Below, piece by piece: positions 46,052 to 56,795 of a stretch of 64,000 nucleotides of DNA (the first letter of the stretch is position 1; the number at the start of each line of letters is the position of its first letter). The notes below the pieces were generated by a model. The model saw only the letters and a program-made list of their open reading frames with translations, had not been told where the DNA came from and searched no databases. The position numbers and the translations under genes are program-made. Where the stretch lies: assembly GCF_904849725.1 (NCBI RefSeq), contig NC_058518.1, forward strand, positions 503,551,225 to 503,615,224, in the 5' to 3' direction. Origin of the DNA: Hordeum vulgare subsp. vulgare. Taxonomy: Eukaryota; Streptophyta; Magnoliopsida; Poales; Poaceae.

Positions 46052-46216
46052 TTGGTTGGCTCCTTTCTATTTCTAGGATCCACACTCGCGACCTGCACCT
46101 AAAGAAAGCGATCACCGCTGCTCCGGATTCTGGTTGTCTGCGCTGCTCGGCGACGCTTGAGACGGCAGACCAACTCATGTTTGGGTGTGAGTTTGCTATT
46201 AGGTTTTGGCGGTGCC
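46052..46216 (+). pseudogene. LINE C-terminal relic of unit A, second part
   Basis: Continues from 39897. One frame reads LETADQLMFGCEFAIRFWRC, the zf-RVT signature of plant LINE C-termini. The matching sequence in unit B is 62453-62620. It is interrupted by a DNA element at 46217. Confidence 0.8.
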
Positions 46217-47218
46217 TGGTGGACACGGTCCGGTCCCGGTCCGAGCCGTCGTTTGGACCGGCCGCCGGCGGTCCGGACCGAGCAGAATGACGGTCCTGAT
46301 TTCAGGGACCGGACCGGCGACGAAGAAGCCCGGGCCGGACCGAGCGGACCGGCCAACGACCATACCGGTGACGACTTGCATGGGTGTAGCGGCGAGGCAT
46401 GCGATGTGTGGGAGTGCTGTGGCGATGTGGGTGACATGCGCGAGCGCTGGCGGCAAGGTGGACGACGTGCGAGCTGGGCGGCACATATTTGTTCAGTAGC
46501 AGTTTTTTCCTTTGTGCGGGGCCGGGATTATAGGTTCAAATCTGACGTAAAGGTTTTCCTCAAATGGCACCATGATTTTCGGATCTAGCCGTGTTTCTCT
46601 GTTATTTTTTGTTTTCTGTTCGACTGAATAAAAGGAAACTGCAACGTGGGGTGATGACCCGTGATTATAGGAAGTGGGCGTTAGTAATATGTATCGTCTT
46701 GGGGTGATGTGGCCCGTGTGTGTGTGTTGTGCTGAAACAGATGCCATGGCAATGCTCTTCCATAAAAACTATATTTTCTCACGAAACGGAAGAAAGATGT
46801 ATTGTCTGACGAAACTAAACTCTACTGTAACAGTTTACTGCCACGACTGACGAAACTGTATTTTTTGAAACTTCGACAGCAGCTGTAAACTGACATGGTC
46901 AACGGCAGCCAGACAAGGAGGAGGTGCTCTACTACGGGATGATGAAACAACGACGGTTGACGACGACGGGCAGCTGCAGCGCGTCTCCTTTCAGATCAAT
47001 TGGATCACGGGGAGGTGGAACGCATCTATCTGAATAAAAGAAAAACTGTTCTTGTTGGGCTCGGTCCGCTCGTTCGGCCCGGTTAAAGACCGGACCGAAC
47101 CAAACTTTTTTTGGTCTCGATTATTGGGCCCGGGCCGGCCTGTTTTGTTGTCGGGCCTGGACCGAGCGGGCCACGAGCGGGCCAGAAAGCCCGCTCGGTA
47201 CGTCCAGGCTAACTAGGA
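46217..47218. mobile_element. Non-autonomous hAT-like element
   Basis: The flanks GCGGTGCC (46209-46216) and GCGGTGCT (47219-47226) look like an 8-bp duplication with one mismatch. The site is single in the paralogue at about 62616-62623. The ends are rich in GGTCCGG and CGGGCC words, as in some grass hAT elements. No transposase was found, and its open frames are GC-rich noise. Confidence 0.6.
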
Positions 47219-47860
47219 GCGGTGCTGAAGTCACCACTCTCCACCTCTTCGACGTGATGTCGGCAGCGCCCATGATTTTAAATTTCAGTTTCAGAAATAT
47301 TTCAGCATCTATCGAAATTACCGAATTTCGATGAATTTTAGTGATTTCCGTTTTCATTTCGGCTAAAGTACCGATATTTTTACTTGAAATTCAAAAAAAA
47401 AATTGAAAATTTCAAAAATATTTCGAATAGTATTTTAATGTCTACTGACATTCATTGAAATTCATCGAAATCGCACTGAAAGTGAAAACCATGGCAACGC
47501 CTCAAACACATTCCTTCTTCTTTGTTGTTGGCACCTTCGGAAACAATGAATGATGTCGTTATCCGAGACGCTACACCCTCCCTTGCCGCTACCATGAAGC
47601 GTTGTCGCGATGATGTGGTGGTCTAAAGGTCTAGGTTCAAGGACAACTGCGAGTCATGTCGACTCGTGGTGTCGTGCTTCTTCGCTCCCACTCCTCCCGC
47701 ACCCCCACCAACCCACCGAGACGCCCTTGCGCTCGCTTTCTCTCTGTAGAAGGTGACACTTGGGCGTTTTGGCCCCCTTAAAATGAAAATGAAATATTCA
47801 GATGCGGGGAGCTCCATCCCCCCCCCCCCATGTTTCGATTTTCTTTTTGAAAGATACCTA
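47219..47860 (+). pseudogene. LINE C-terminal relic of unit A, third part and tail
   Basis: Aligns with 62630-63000. Fragments resemble the LINE terminal segment, with RCRDDVVLWRSRFKD near 47600-47640. A MITE-like insertion (47271-47493) is missing from the unit B copy. The end reads ATTCAGATGCGGGGAGCTCC, then poly-C, then AT-rich tail. The A/B unit junction follows. Confidence 0.7.
47271..47493. mobile_element. 223-bp MITE in the LINE relic
   Basis: Terminal inverted repeats CATGATTTTAAATTTCAG and (reverse complement of right end) CATGGTTTTCACTTTCAG match at most positions. Flanks GCAGCGCC and GCAACGCC form an 8-bp duplication with one mismatch. The unit B copy has no insertion here. Many GAAATT/AATTTC words fill the interior. 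Confidence 0.7.
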
Positions 47861-47889
47861 GTTGTCTTTTTTATACTACGTTGTTACTA

Positions 47890-47964
47890 CTCCCTCTGTA
47901 CCACAATATTTGTTGTTGGAGAGAACTAACCTAGTTCTCCCCAACAACAAATATTTAGGAACAG
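47890..47964. mobile_element. Small Stowaway-like MITE
   Basis: TA-flanked. The left end is CTCCCTCTGTACCACAATA. Arms TATTTGTTGTTGG and CCAACAACAAATA form a perfect stem. The right terminus GGAACAG is shortened. It lies within the copy of the SPB1 3' UTR in unit B and is absent from unit A. Confidence 0.75.
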
Positions 47965-48559
47965 TATATGAGAGTCGTTCCAATGTGAGTTGTTTCAATC
48001 TGTCCGGAAAGGTTTGTAAGTTATCTTGTATTGGACGATTTATGTACAATAATTTCTGATTGTGGTGAAGGACTGGCAATACCATAATCATGGCAAACAT
48101 ATCTTTTAACCTTTTCAATAAAGGATGAATTTTATGAATTCAAAATAAAACATAAAAGGATACAAACATAATGAGCACACATCCCGCATCTGGAAAATTA
48201 GGATGCACACAACTAAGAGCTTTTAACATGCTCCCTCTTACCTCCCCTTTTTACATGAGAGGTAGGAGTATAAAATAGATCTAAGCCATTGATTGCATTC
48301 TAGTGGGTTTGATTAACTCTTAACTTCTTATCCCACATGTGAAAAGAGAGGATAAGAGTGAACATGTTAAAATTGCTCACTAACTAAACACAATGCTAAA
48401 TATATCTTTTGACTTGCTGCCTCAAGAACACAGACAGTAAAACGAGGTCACATACATGAGCTATGGCCATATTTGTAGTAACAATATGTATGAAGAAAAT
48501 AGTAGCATAGATACAATATCTGTCACACTTCCGTGTATCATTTCACAATGAACCAAGCG

Positions 48560-48900
48560 GACTGGAATTCAGGTGGGTGTGTGCTGTGCACGTACTCCCT
48601 CTGGACTGGAGTGGAGAAAGCCAGGGGTCACCGTTTCCTTTTCATATGAAAACTGAAAAGAAGGAAAGGAGGGAAGCTTTGAATCCCCGGCATAGCGACC
48701 CTGGCCGGGATTCCGATTCCCGTCCCCTACCACTTGACCAGGGTAGCGAATCCGGATCCCAAAGCGTTTGGGCTCCAAGATTTTGGAATCTAGCCAGCCA
48801 GCCAGAGGATGATGTAGTGACAGAATCCAGTCCGATCCCAAGGCTACTTCTAAGGCATCCATAGATAGGGATCAATATCATATACCAACTAATGATGGCT
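48560..48900. other. Conserved spacer block shared by units A, B and C
   Basis: Aligns with 15640-15870 (A) and 63540-63890 (C), sharing GGGAAGCTTTGAATCCC (A varies), CCCGGCATAGCGACC and GCGAATCCGGATCCCA. It is the only block seen in all three units. Frames in it are not conserved as protein. Confidence 0.75.
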
Positions 48901-48945
48901 CACACAGACCCCAGAAGCATTCCCACTTTGCATAGTATACTTTGT

Positions 48946-48990
<45 letters not shown>
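48946..48990. repeat. (GATA)11 microsatellite
   Basis: Eleven uninterrupted GATA units. The same site in unit C (63928-63940) has three, and unit A has none, so the tract expanded after duplication. Confidence 0.95.
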
Positions 48991-48992
<2 letters not shown>

Positions 48993-49209
48993 GATGTTTG
49001 TATTGGCCTCAACATCAGATGAATGAATGAATTTCTTCCTAGAATCAAAAACCATGCACACAGATAATGTGATTCTGCACAATATGAGATGCCTCCCTCG
49101 TTTTATCTTCCTTTTCACTTGAAGGAGACAACGCACACCATGGTCAAACCAAGTTTCTCCGAATTCCTAGACCACAACGTTAAATTATATACTACTACTA
49201 AAAATGAAT

Positions 49210-49350
49210 GTTTTAAATAGCGGGCTATGCTAAATAGCGACGGACCTTCAAATCAGCTATAGCAAAGCTATAGCAGGTTATTTATACATAAGAAAATTTA
49301 ATGGCATCCTGCTGAAAAGTCTATAGCCCTATAACCGGCTATTTAAAACT
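49210..49350. mobile_element. 141-bp MITE
   Basis: Inverted ends GTTTTAAATAGCGGGCTAT and (reverse complement) GTTTTAAATAGCCGGTTAT match at 17 of 19 positions. The centre also folds (GCTATAGC repeats). The class was not determined; no clear target duplication was seen. Confidence 0.65.
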
Positions 49351-49779
49351 GTGCTAAAAACCCTACAGATTTTTTTAATTTTCCGGATAATTGTTTTTGC
49401 CAAAACTAAAAAGAAACATGCAGATAGAAATTTAGTTCTTGTATCCAAGATAAGATACAAAATCCACACAATATGTGATGCCCATCTCCTTCTATCCGCT
49501 CTTTCACTCAAGGGAGAAATCACTATGGTCAGTCAACCTTTTTCCGAAGAAGCAACACATGTTCGAAACCAATTTTGGGTTTTCGATCTGCATGATTAAT
49601 TACAAATCCAAAATAGATATTACTACGACATTTTCAATCTATAGCAATCGTATACCGGACGATGTCATGTTTTTAAACCTTGTAAGTAATAAAGCGTCCC
49701 TTTCAAAAAAAAGATGATGTCGTGTTTAAAAATACATGACTATGCTTGTGATAGCATGCTTTTTGGAAGTTAACACATG

Positions 49780-50160
49780 CATGACCATGGAACAGTAAAA
49801 ACTGATTGCAGAAATACATGAAATAAGTATGCATTTTGCTAGCTTATATGAGCTACCATCTTCCTGAAAAGCATTTTGCTCCGATTGTTTGAAATATGAC
49901 AGGAAATCCTGCATCTTTCCCATGGCTTTTACGCAGATATGATTCCGATGAAGAGATCTTCGGCGAATGGATGGTGAACCAGTCCACACCCTGCAAGAAT
50001 CAAGCGCAAGTTGCGCCCGCCGCCCCGGTACAGTCCAGTGCAATAAACAAAGAGCCAGGAGCAGGGTTGCCTTTGTCAATTCCCCTTCCAAGACCATTGG
50101 AGATGGAAAGATACACACATAGAGATAGATATATTCCTTTGGTCCCCGGAGCTAGAGGGT
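49780..50160. other. Conserved non-coding block (copy B)
   Basis: Partner of 17220-17650. It lies about 1.1 kb upstream of RL copy 2. An open frame (49896-50225) is not kept in copy A at equal length, so coding function is unlikely. Confidence 0.5.
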
Positions 50161-51015
50161 GTTCATCGCCTCTTAATTTGGAATTTGTTGCACGAACCGT
50201 GTGGCGGAGATCATGCGGCATGTAAAGAATGGAGGCTCTTAGCCCACATCACTGCCGCGCGCTTTTCCCAAATGTTTTAATGGTGCTCCCTAAATTGCAT
50301 GGTGAAGCAAAGCACTCAGTCTGAATTCTGAGACCACTTTACACAAAATTAATCCTTCATTTAAGCGATTTATCTGTCATGATTCAGAGGCATTTACACT
50401 ATATGCTTCATGCTTTCACAATCTTATGGAACATGTGATATATTAAGATAGATGAATTGGTAATCAACTCGGACAGGCTAATGGTTACAAATGGATGAAA
50501 GATGCTCCCTAAACTAATGCATGGTCAAGCAAAGAACTCTGTCTGATTTCTCTATTGACGATAAAGAAAAATCTAGGATACTCTATCACCGATAATAATG
50601 TAGGAGTAATGAAAGATTCAGAGATGCTTAATCCATGCTTTAATTCACAGTTTTCTGGGACATGCTTTTAGATGAAATGGTGATTAGCACAGATAGGCTA
50701 TCATGGTGCATGCATGACATGCTAGGACTACATAATATGCACTCATAGTCTCACACACACACAAAAGACAATTGTTTCCCAGCCGAGCAACGAACTACAT
50801 AGCAGCAAAACATATAATCAATGTGTTTTTCATGATCACTTTGCATCAAGTTGAATCAAACGGACCCAAACAACGTAATCAAATTCAGATACGACAAATC
50901 CAAGAGTTGATTTCTACGGCAGCTATAAAAATATCTAGGCTAGATGATGTGTATAATGTTGGATACAAATCTAGACGCCCTGACCCCTGAGAGAACCTTG
51001 TTGTCCTCTCCCCAG

Positions 51016-51065
51016 CCACCTTTTAACCCACAGAGAGAGACATGGCATGCCAGGGTCTATAAATA
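51016..51065 (+). promoter_or_regulatory. RL copy 2 core promoter: conserved box and TATA
   Basis: The 29-base box at 51016-51044 is identical to the one before RL copy 1. TATAAATA follows at 51058-51065, 133 bases before the ATG. Confidence 0.75.
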
Positions 51066-51197
51066 GCAGCCATCGCAGCAAAGAGAGACAAAAAACCATC
51101 AACCAGAGCTTCTTCTCCAAGGGCAAAGGACTTCAAGGAGCCCCCAGGTACAAGAAAATAGTGTTAGTTCGAGTAGAGCATCACATCTCCCCTGAAG

Positions 51198-51464
51198 ATG
51201 TCTTCCGGGTCGTCGTCGCGGAGCACCTCCCCAAGCTCGGAGTCGGAGTGGAGCAAGAAAGAGAACAAGATGTTCGAGGAGGCGCTTGCCTACTACGGCC
51301 AGGGCGCCCCCAACCTCTGGGAGAAGGTGGCCAGCGCCATGGGGGGCACCAAGTCAGCCGAGGAGGTGCACCGCCACTTCCAGCTCCTCGTCGATGACGT
51401 CAACAACATCGAGTATGGTCGCATCCCCTTCCCCAAGTACAGGACACAGGGATTCTGGACCTAA
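51198..51464 (+). CDS. RL: RADIALIS-like single-repeat SANT/MYB protein, copy 2
   Basis: 88 residues, intact, with one SANT/MYB repeat (WSKKENKMFEEAL through HFQLLVDDVNNIE). Compared with copy 1 the changes are D/E and G/E before the repeat, E/Q after YYG, R/H in EV(R/H)RHF, I/L and I/V in the third helix, and K/R near the end; most are conservative. The purity of the frame implies continued selection. The stop is followed by GAG and a donor site, giving a 3'-UTR intron of 670 bases that holds a Stowaway MITE. The second exon carries a plastid rRNA fragment. The product is probably a small nuclear protein that modulates other MYB factors. Confidence 0.95.
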   Translation: MSSGSSSRSTSPSSESEWSKKENKMFEEALAYYGQGAPNLWEKVASAMGGTKSAEEVHRHFQLLVDDVNNIEYGRIPFPKYRTQGFWT

Positions 51465-51467
51465 GAG

Positions 51468-52137
51468 GTATAATTCTCAACAGACATAGGAATCTCGGCT
51501 TCTAACAAAGTTTTCAGTTAACTAACTCACAACATGTAGGGGAATTTATGTATTGTACTCCCTCCGTACCTAAATATAAGTATTTTTAGACATTTCAATA
51601 GAGTACTACATACGGAGCAAAATGAGTGAATCCAAACTCTAAAATATGTCTATATACATCCGTATGTAGTTCAATAGTGAAATCTCTAGAAAGACTTATA
51701 TTTAGAAGCGGAGGGAGTACGAAATCAGCGACAAGTAGTATGGATCAAGGGAGTACCTTCCTTTTTCTTTAGAAGTTACTTAGCACCATGGATGCATGAC
51801 GACTGGCACCATCAACTCTCTATATGAGACAAAACTGCTTTACTGCAGCCACCCTGGCCCAATTTATGGATGGTTTAATCTTAACACAATCAGACAATTT
51901 CCCTACTTCCAGAACAAACGCTTGATTGGATCTTGCAGTCTTTGCCCCCTCGTGCTTTCAGCTTAAGAGGTTTATTTCTCTTAATAGTTTTTGCTAGATT
52001 CGCCTAACATCTTGCCTACACAGAATAAAGTCAAAGAAAAAGAATGAGACACTTCTATATATTTGAGTATTTGTATTTGTGTGGAAACTTCAGAGTTCAG
52101 ATAAGCTTACACAGCAAGTGCTTTCTCATGTTTTCAG
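51468..52137 (+). other. 3'-UTR intron of RL copy 2
   Basis: Donor GTATAATTC follows the stop by 3 bases. Acceptor CATGTTTTCAG precedes GATGAAGC, as in copy 1. The intron has been lengthened by the MITE at 51558-51717 and other sequence. Confidence 0.65.
51558..51717. mobile_element. Complete Stowaway MITE in RL copy 2 intron
   Basis: 160 bp with TA at both flanks (51556-51557, 51718-51719). Ends are CTCCCTCCGTACCTAAATA and TATTTAGAAGCGGAGGGAG, and the interior is strongly palindromic. RL copy 1 lacks it. Confidence 0.92.
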
Positions 52138-52145
52138 GATGAAGC

Positions 52146-52276
52146 GGAACCCACCGGAGCTGTAGCGAAAGCGAGTCTTAATAGGGTGATTGTCACTGCT
52201 TATGGACTCGAACCTGGGTGATCTATCCATGACCAGGATGAAGCTTGGATGAAACTAAGCAGAGGTCCAAACCGAC
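52146..52276 (+). other. Nuclear plastid DNA: chloroplast 23S rRNA fragment
   Basis: The segment contains AGCGAAAGCGAGTCTTAATA, GAACCTGGGTGATCTATCC and ATGACCAGGATGAAGCTTGG, words of plastid 23S rRNA (domain II region). Copy 1 lacks it: there GATGAAGC runs directly into the sequence found here from 52277. It lies in the second exon of RL copy 2, in the 3' UTR. Differences from the plastid sequence as I remember it are mainly C-to-T or G-to-A. About 131 bases; it is a fragment, not an rRNA gene. Confidence 0.85.
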
Positions 52277-52862
52277 GTAAACTCCAGTGGACAGTGAACA
52301 AAGTTGTACAAACTAGCTCTTAGGAAGCAAGCAATCCAGCATTGGTTAGAATAACAAGAGGAAAAGGAGTATTGTCTATTGTGTGTACAAAGTATTACTA
52401 TATTAGGTTATGTCAAGCCTGTTTCTATGTTGCTGTGGTTGTCTGTTAGAGTATATTGACATATCTCTATATTTGATAGAATGTGATTTGTATCCCATCT
52501 CCTAAGTTACCTCGGGGAGGCTTCTTGCCCTCAGAGTCTTGTACATTTTAGTGGCTCAAATACTACACCTCGTCCAGTAGTTTAACGATTGGAGCAGCTG
52601 GGCATGTCGCCTGCTGATTTTTTTTCGCCCGTTGGATATCTTTGCTGCTGGAATTTTTGGTTGTCCAGCTTAGCCGGGAGGTTATTAGATAGCAAGTTAA
52701 CCTCGTATGCAAAATGACTGCCTCCTGCCAAGATGCTCCATCGGCTGCATTCTGCTCCACCGTCGTCACATTTGTCAGCTTGGTTATGGGCTGAGCTCGA
52801 CGGGCGCTCCCCTCTTACCGTCAGCACCCCCGCTCCTGACGGCGGGCACTGGCTGCTCTGCA

Positions 52863-53019
52863 AAAACTCATGCCAAAAGTCACCGTGGTGGTTGGCAAAA
52901 GAAATCGTTCTGGCATGATCGGTGGCTTCCCTTTGGGGCGCTAGCTAGGGAGCTTCTTCCCCGCACGCACCGTTGTTTCACTCCCCCTGCCCCGAGGCGA
53001 CAGTTTGGCAGGTCCGGCA
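52863..53019 (+). pseudogene. LINE relic of unit B, first part
   Basis: One frame reads KKSFWHDRWLPFGALAREL, a hallmark of plant LINE proteins between the reverse transcriptase and zf-RVT. It is interrupted by the Copia at CGGCA (53015-53019) and resumes at 62202. Confidence 0.8.
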
Positions 53020-53551
53020 TGTTGGAAGTTGTAACCTATACGGTGTTGTATAAACCGTATAGAGATAATCTTGACTTAGAGATAAGTTAGTTTAAATCAT
53101 GTGTGCCGAAGGGATATGACTTGGGCCCTGTTTGGAACCATAATAGATTATAATAATCTGGTTTATGAACATAGATTATATAAACTGGTTTATAAAAATA
53201 ATCTAGGTGAGCATGTTTGGAGGCCAGATTATATAAACTGTAAACCAGCTTTTAAATTGTGCAATGACATGTTTGCCCTCTGTTTTTTTTTTTTGCAACG
53301 GTCATTTTTTTAATTCATCTTGCCATTTGGTTTGCTTGGCGCCAAGTTTGAATAGATAGACATTTGTACTAGCCATGTACGAACGTGTTATTTGCCGGCA
53401 AATTTGAACTGTAGACTAATCATTGTATGAAAAAATACGATGGACACACATCGTTAACTTTGAAGGAAAATCTCATCCGAATGAAGAACACAGTTACATT
53501 GTCCATGAGAAATTAATAACTACATTATTAAATTATCATATAATATCAAAT

Positions 53552-54889
53552 CTACTCTACTTCGCCGATCAAAGCATTACATATAGTGTCACGGAAGGCA
53601 TTCATGTCGGTATCTTCAGTGCTATCACAGCTTTGTCCAGGATGATTTTGTGGCGGCATGGGCATATAGTTTTCATCTTCATCACACTTATCAAACTCTT
53701 GGTCACTCAACGCACTCTCTCGGATGAAATTATGTAGAGCCATACATGCCAGAATGATTTTACTTTGCTTCTCTAATGGGTACGTCGGTATGGCTAATAA
53801 AATCCTCCATTTCATCTTCAAAACTCCAAAAGACCTTTCAATGACATTGCGAAGAGACGAATGGTAGTAATTGAATAGTTCTTTGCTACCTTGTGGTCTT
53901 GGACCTTGACGAAATTCTGGCAAATGGTACTTCGTCCCCTTGTAAGGTGCAAGATAGCCTTTTCTGTTCGGATACCCCGAGTCGACAAGATAAAATTTAC
54001 CTACAATGTTATGAGCTGATATGAGCATGTATCAAAGATAAGTAAAAATAATATCAACATGATTAAAATTTCTCTAGTTACCTAGTGGAGGATGAGGAAA
54101 CTTGTCATCATATTTGTTTAAAGCATCATTGAATACTCTCATGTCATGTACGGAACCCGGCCAACCAGCAACAACAAATGTAAACCTCATATCAAAGTCA
54201 CATATTGCCAACACATTCTGACTAGAATAACCATGACGCCCGACATATTGAAGCACTTTCGCAGCTGGCACTTGGACAGGTATATGTGTCCCATCTATTG
54301 CTCCAATGCAATTATCAAAGTGTGGTGAGAAGCGTGCTTCTTGCAGTTTCGCATGAATTGTACTATATGTTGGATCTTTCACTTTAATAATATCAACAGA
54401 TAGCCTATACACACTTTCCAAAACATGATCAAACCTCCTACTAACTGTCTCAAGTGACCTTCTGGATTTATTTTTAGCTTGTCGAAAAGATTGTGGGGCA
54501 CCAACCATCCATAAGAACATCGCCAAAGATTCTAGAGTGCACATCTTTTCTGATGACTTCAGTCCATATATTGACCTTAACAAATCATGGAGCTTGTAAA
54601 ACAGTTCTCTACTCATTCTAAACATGTTATAACACTCAATTGGGTCTTTTAAAGTTCGAATAGTCCAATCATAACCAGACTCACCTTCTTCTGCCTGTAC
54701 TGACCTCTTTTTATTTTGCAAGAAAGTCACTTCATAGTACATACCAATCATGCACGCTACAGCTGCATGCCGCTTCAAAGTTTGTCTTGCAAATTGAACT
54801 GTGTCGTCCTCCACATCACTCCCATGCAAGCTAACCGCTCCATCATCACTTGAAGAATATTCAAATAAATCATCACTTGACCAATTCAT
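53552..54889 (-). CDS. Harbinger DDE transposase
   Basis: Two exons, 54889-54082 and 54000-53552, joined over an 81-bp intron (donor GTAACTAG, acceptor TTGTAG), give 418 residues without a stop. The DDE_Tnp_4-type triad is visible: first D in GAIDGTHIPV, second D in VDSGYPN (rebuilt across the intron), and E in NVIERSFGVLK. Flanking signatures include WPGSVHDMRVF and ILLAIPTYPL. The N-terminal part has an acidic start and a helix-turn-helix-like region (about 90-170). It catalyses cut-and-paste transposition, which also needs the MYB-like partner that is broken here. It appears coding-competent by sequence, unlike ORF1. Confidence 0.9.
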
Positions 54890-55099
54890 CTACATTAAAT
54901 TCAAACAAAATAGAGTCATCAATGTTGTGCATTTATGTGAAAGGTAGGAACAATCCAGTAAATAAAATAGAGTCATCAATGTTGTGCATTTATATTAAAG
55001 GTACGGACAATCCATATAGAGAAATATGACATCATTACATGAAGGCCTATGATAATAAGTAAAGAATAGGAACAACCCACTAACAAACAAAACATGTAG

Positions 55100-56795
55100 C
55101 TATTCGACATTCTTTGCCCGACACCACCTCTTCAAAAAGGCTAGCCTCCCAGGACTAGTAGTTATAGTGAGGAACACTTGCCGGTGTTCTTCCTTTACGA
55201 ACAATGTACCAGCCATGAAATGCTCAGCACTTCCCTCTAATGCCCCACTCTCAACAGCCAAGGACATGCATTTGGTAATGGAATCCTTCTTCTCCTGCAA
55301 TACCTTCTCCGCTTGCACAACCTTATCCTGCATTGCCTTTTGTGCTGTTGCATTGGTTTCTTTCATCTCTTCATACATTCCCTTCATTATTCTCACCATA
55401 GGACTTTTGATTTTCTTCTTTGGACTAATGACTGTTGCAGTGTTGTTGGAGCTTCTTTTCTTGTTGCTAACACTCAAGGGAGTCACATCGGCTTCATCTC
55501 CTCCCTCCTCTCCAAAATCGACTTCATCATCCATTTGTTCTCCTGCCACACAAGATGTTGATCCATCTACAGCAGTATGTTCGAACATGATCTCAAGCTC
55601 AGAAAGGTTCTCTGGTGGTCCATATTTAAGCTTCCTCCATGCAGCATGTCCCTACCCAAAGTAAAGGAGAATGATAAGTATTATGTGCATGATACACCAA
55701 TATGAACCATCAAAATAAAAATTTGCAACAAATGTACCTTAGTATGTTTCTTCCAAAATTCATCACTTGCCACAATTCCCCCACTAGGGGATCGACCTAG
55801 TCCAGTTTGTTTGTTAAGCCACAACCAAAATCAGTAGAAGCGTTTTAGTTCTTCCCATCTGTTCTTAAACTGTATCCTAGAGTGTCGTAGCCCTCTGTTC
55901 TGTTCAAACTTGATAGCAATATTTTTGTAACCTCTAACAGTCATGAATCCATTGCTCCTGTTGCCAGCTGTGATCTCCTCAACACAGAGTGAACAAAATG
56001 CAGCAGTGTTTTCACTATTGGTTCATTCAGCCTTATCAATATCATCGTTCTAGTACACAAGCATGTTAATGTTATACATAGCATGAACTGCTGGTACATA
56101 AAAACTAAGAACAATTGTACTTTTAAATTAATGTTCTATCCTGCTCACATAACATTGACCAAATGGCAGAAATTAATTAAACGTTGAGGAAATATTACCG
56201 AATCATCTTCTCCAACACCATCATAATATTGATCATGGAAGTGGGAGTCGTCTGGCTCATCCTCTATACCAGGAACACCTTCAATCTCCATTGAACCGCT
56301 GCTAGCACGGGGCACTCGATACGGCAGAGAGGATGAACGACCGGTCTGCCCACTGCGGCCTACGCCACGCCCACGTCCAGCACCCCGACCGCCAGCTGCC
56401 TCTTCTAATCCCAGAACAGGGACGCGGCCACGGCGTCCACCGCGACCAGCACGGCCAGTACTGCTGCGCCCCCCACGGCCAGCAGTTGAGCGTCCAACAC
56501 CACGGTCGGGCCTGTGCCCCGCCCCTGCACCCCGGCCACCGCCTCTGGCACCTCCAGCCACGAACTCCCGCCCTTCTTCGTACAAATCAGATGAATGCAT
56601 CAGGTCCATGAAAGAAGTCTGCGAATTGAGGTCCAATCCTCCAAACATGCTGGATCCATGGGCAGGGAGACAACCGCATTCGCCGACGAAGCTCGAATCG
56701 AGGGGATTGCCATGGACACAGACATGCTCACTCCTCGCTGGGATTGAATCCCGCTGGTATTGTTGCTCCGCCTCGTCCTCTCGCTGCGACGCCAT
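55100..56795 (-). pseudogene. Harbinger ORF1 (MYB/SANT-like DNA-binding partner), two nonsense codons
   Basis: Exons 56795-56199, 56049-55738 and 55651-55100 join in phase 0. The first is Gly/Arg-rich. The second is the MYB/SANT-like domain (AAFCSLCVEEITAGNRSNGF, QFKNRWEELKRFY, SDEFWKKHTK). The third has a lysine-rich patch, a coiled coil and a C-terminal segment ending RAKNVE. In-frame TGA codons stand at 56025-56023 (after DIDKAE) and 55833-55831 (after KRFY), where family members usually have Trp-type residues. In Harbinger systems this protein helps transposase enter the nucleus and bind DNA, so this copy probably depends on others. Confidence 0.85.

Larger units (their letters stand above)
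15300..47860 (+). repeat. Tandem duplication unit A (contains RL copy 1)
   Basis: Blocks at 15300-15860, 17220-17640, 37900-38300, 38300-39130 and 39490-39780 have colinear, diverged copies in unit B at 47860-48860, 49750-50150, 50835-51197, 51198-52550 and 52560-52800. Both units end in the same LINE tail. Unit A is expanded to about 32 kb by insertions absent from unit B (LINE/CACTA/BARE-1 nest, a Copia, a hAT-like element). Boundaries are accurate to perhaps 100 bases. Confidence 0.8.

Noticed and set aside
46099..46588. Open frames on both strands near 46.2-46.6 kb
   Set aside because: They arise from GGTCCGG-rich ends of a hAT-like element.
52146..52276. A functional rRNA gene
   Set aside because: Only about 131 bases of 23S sequence are present, with substitutions and no neighbouring plastid genes.
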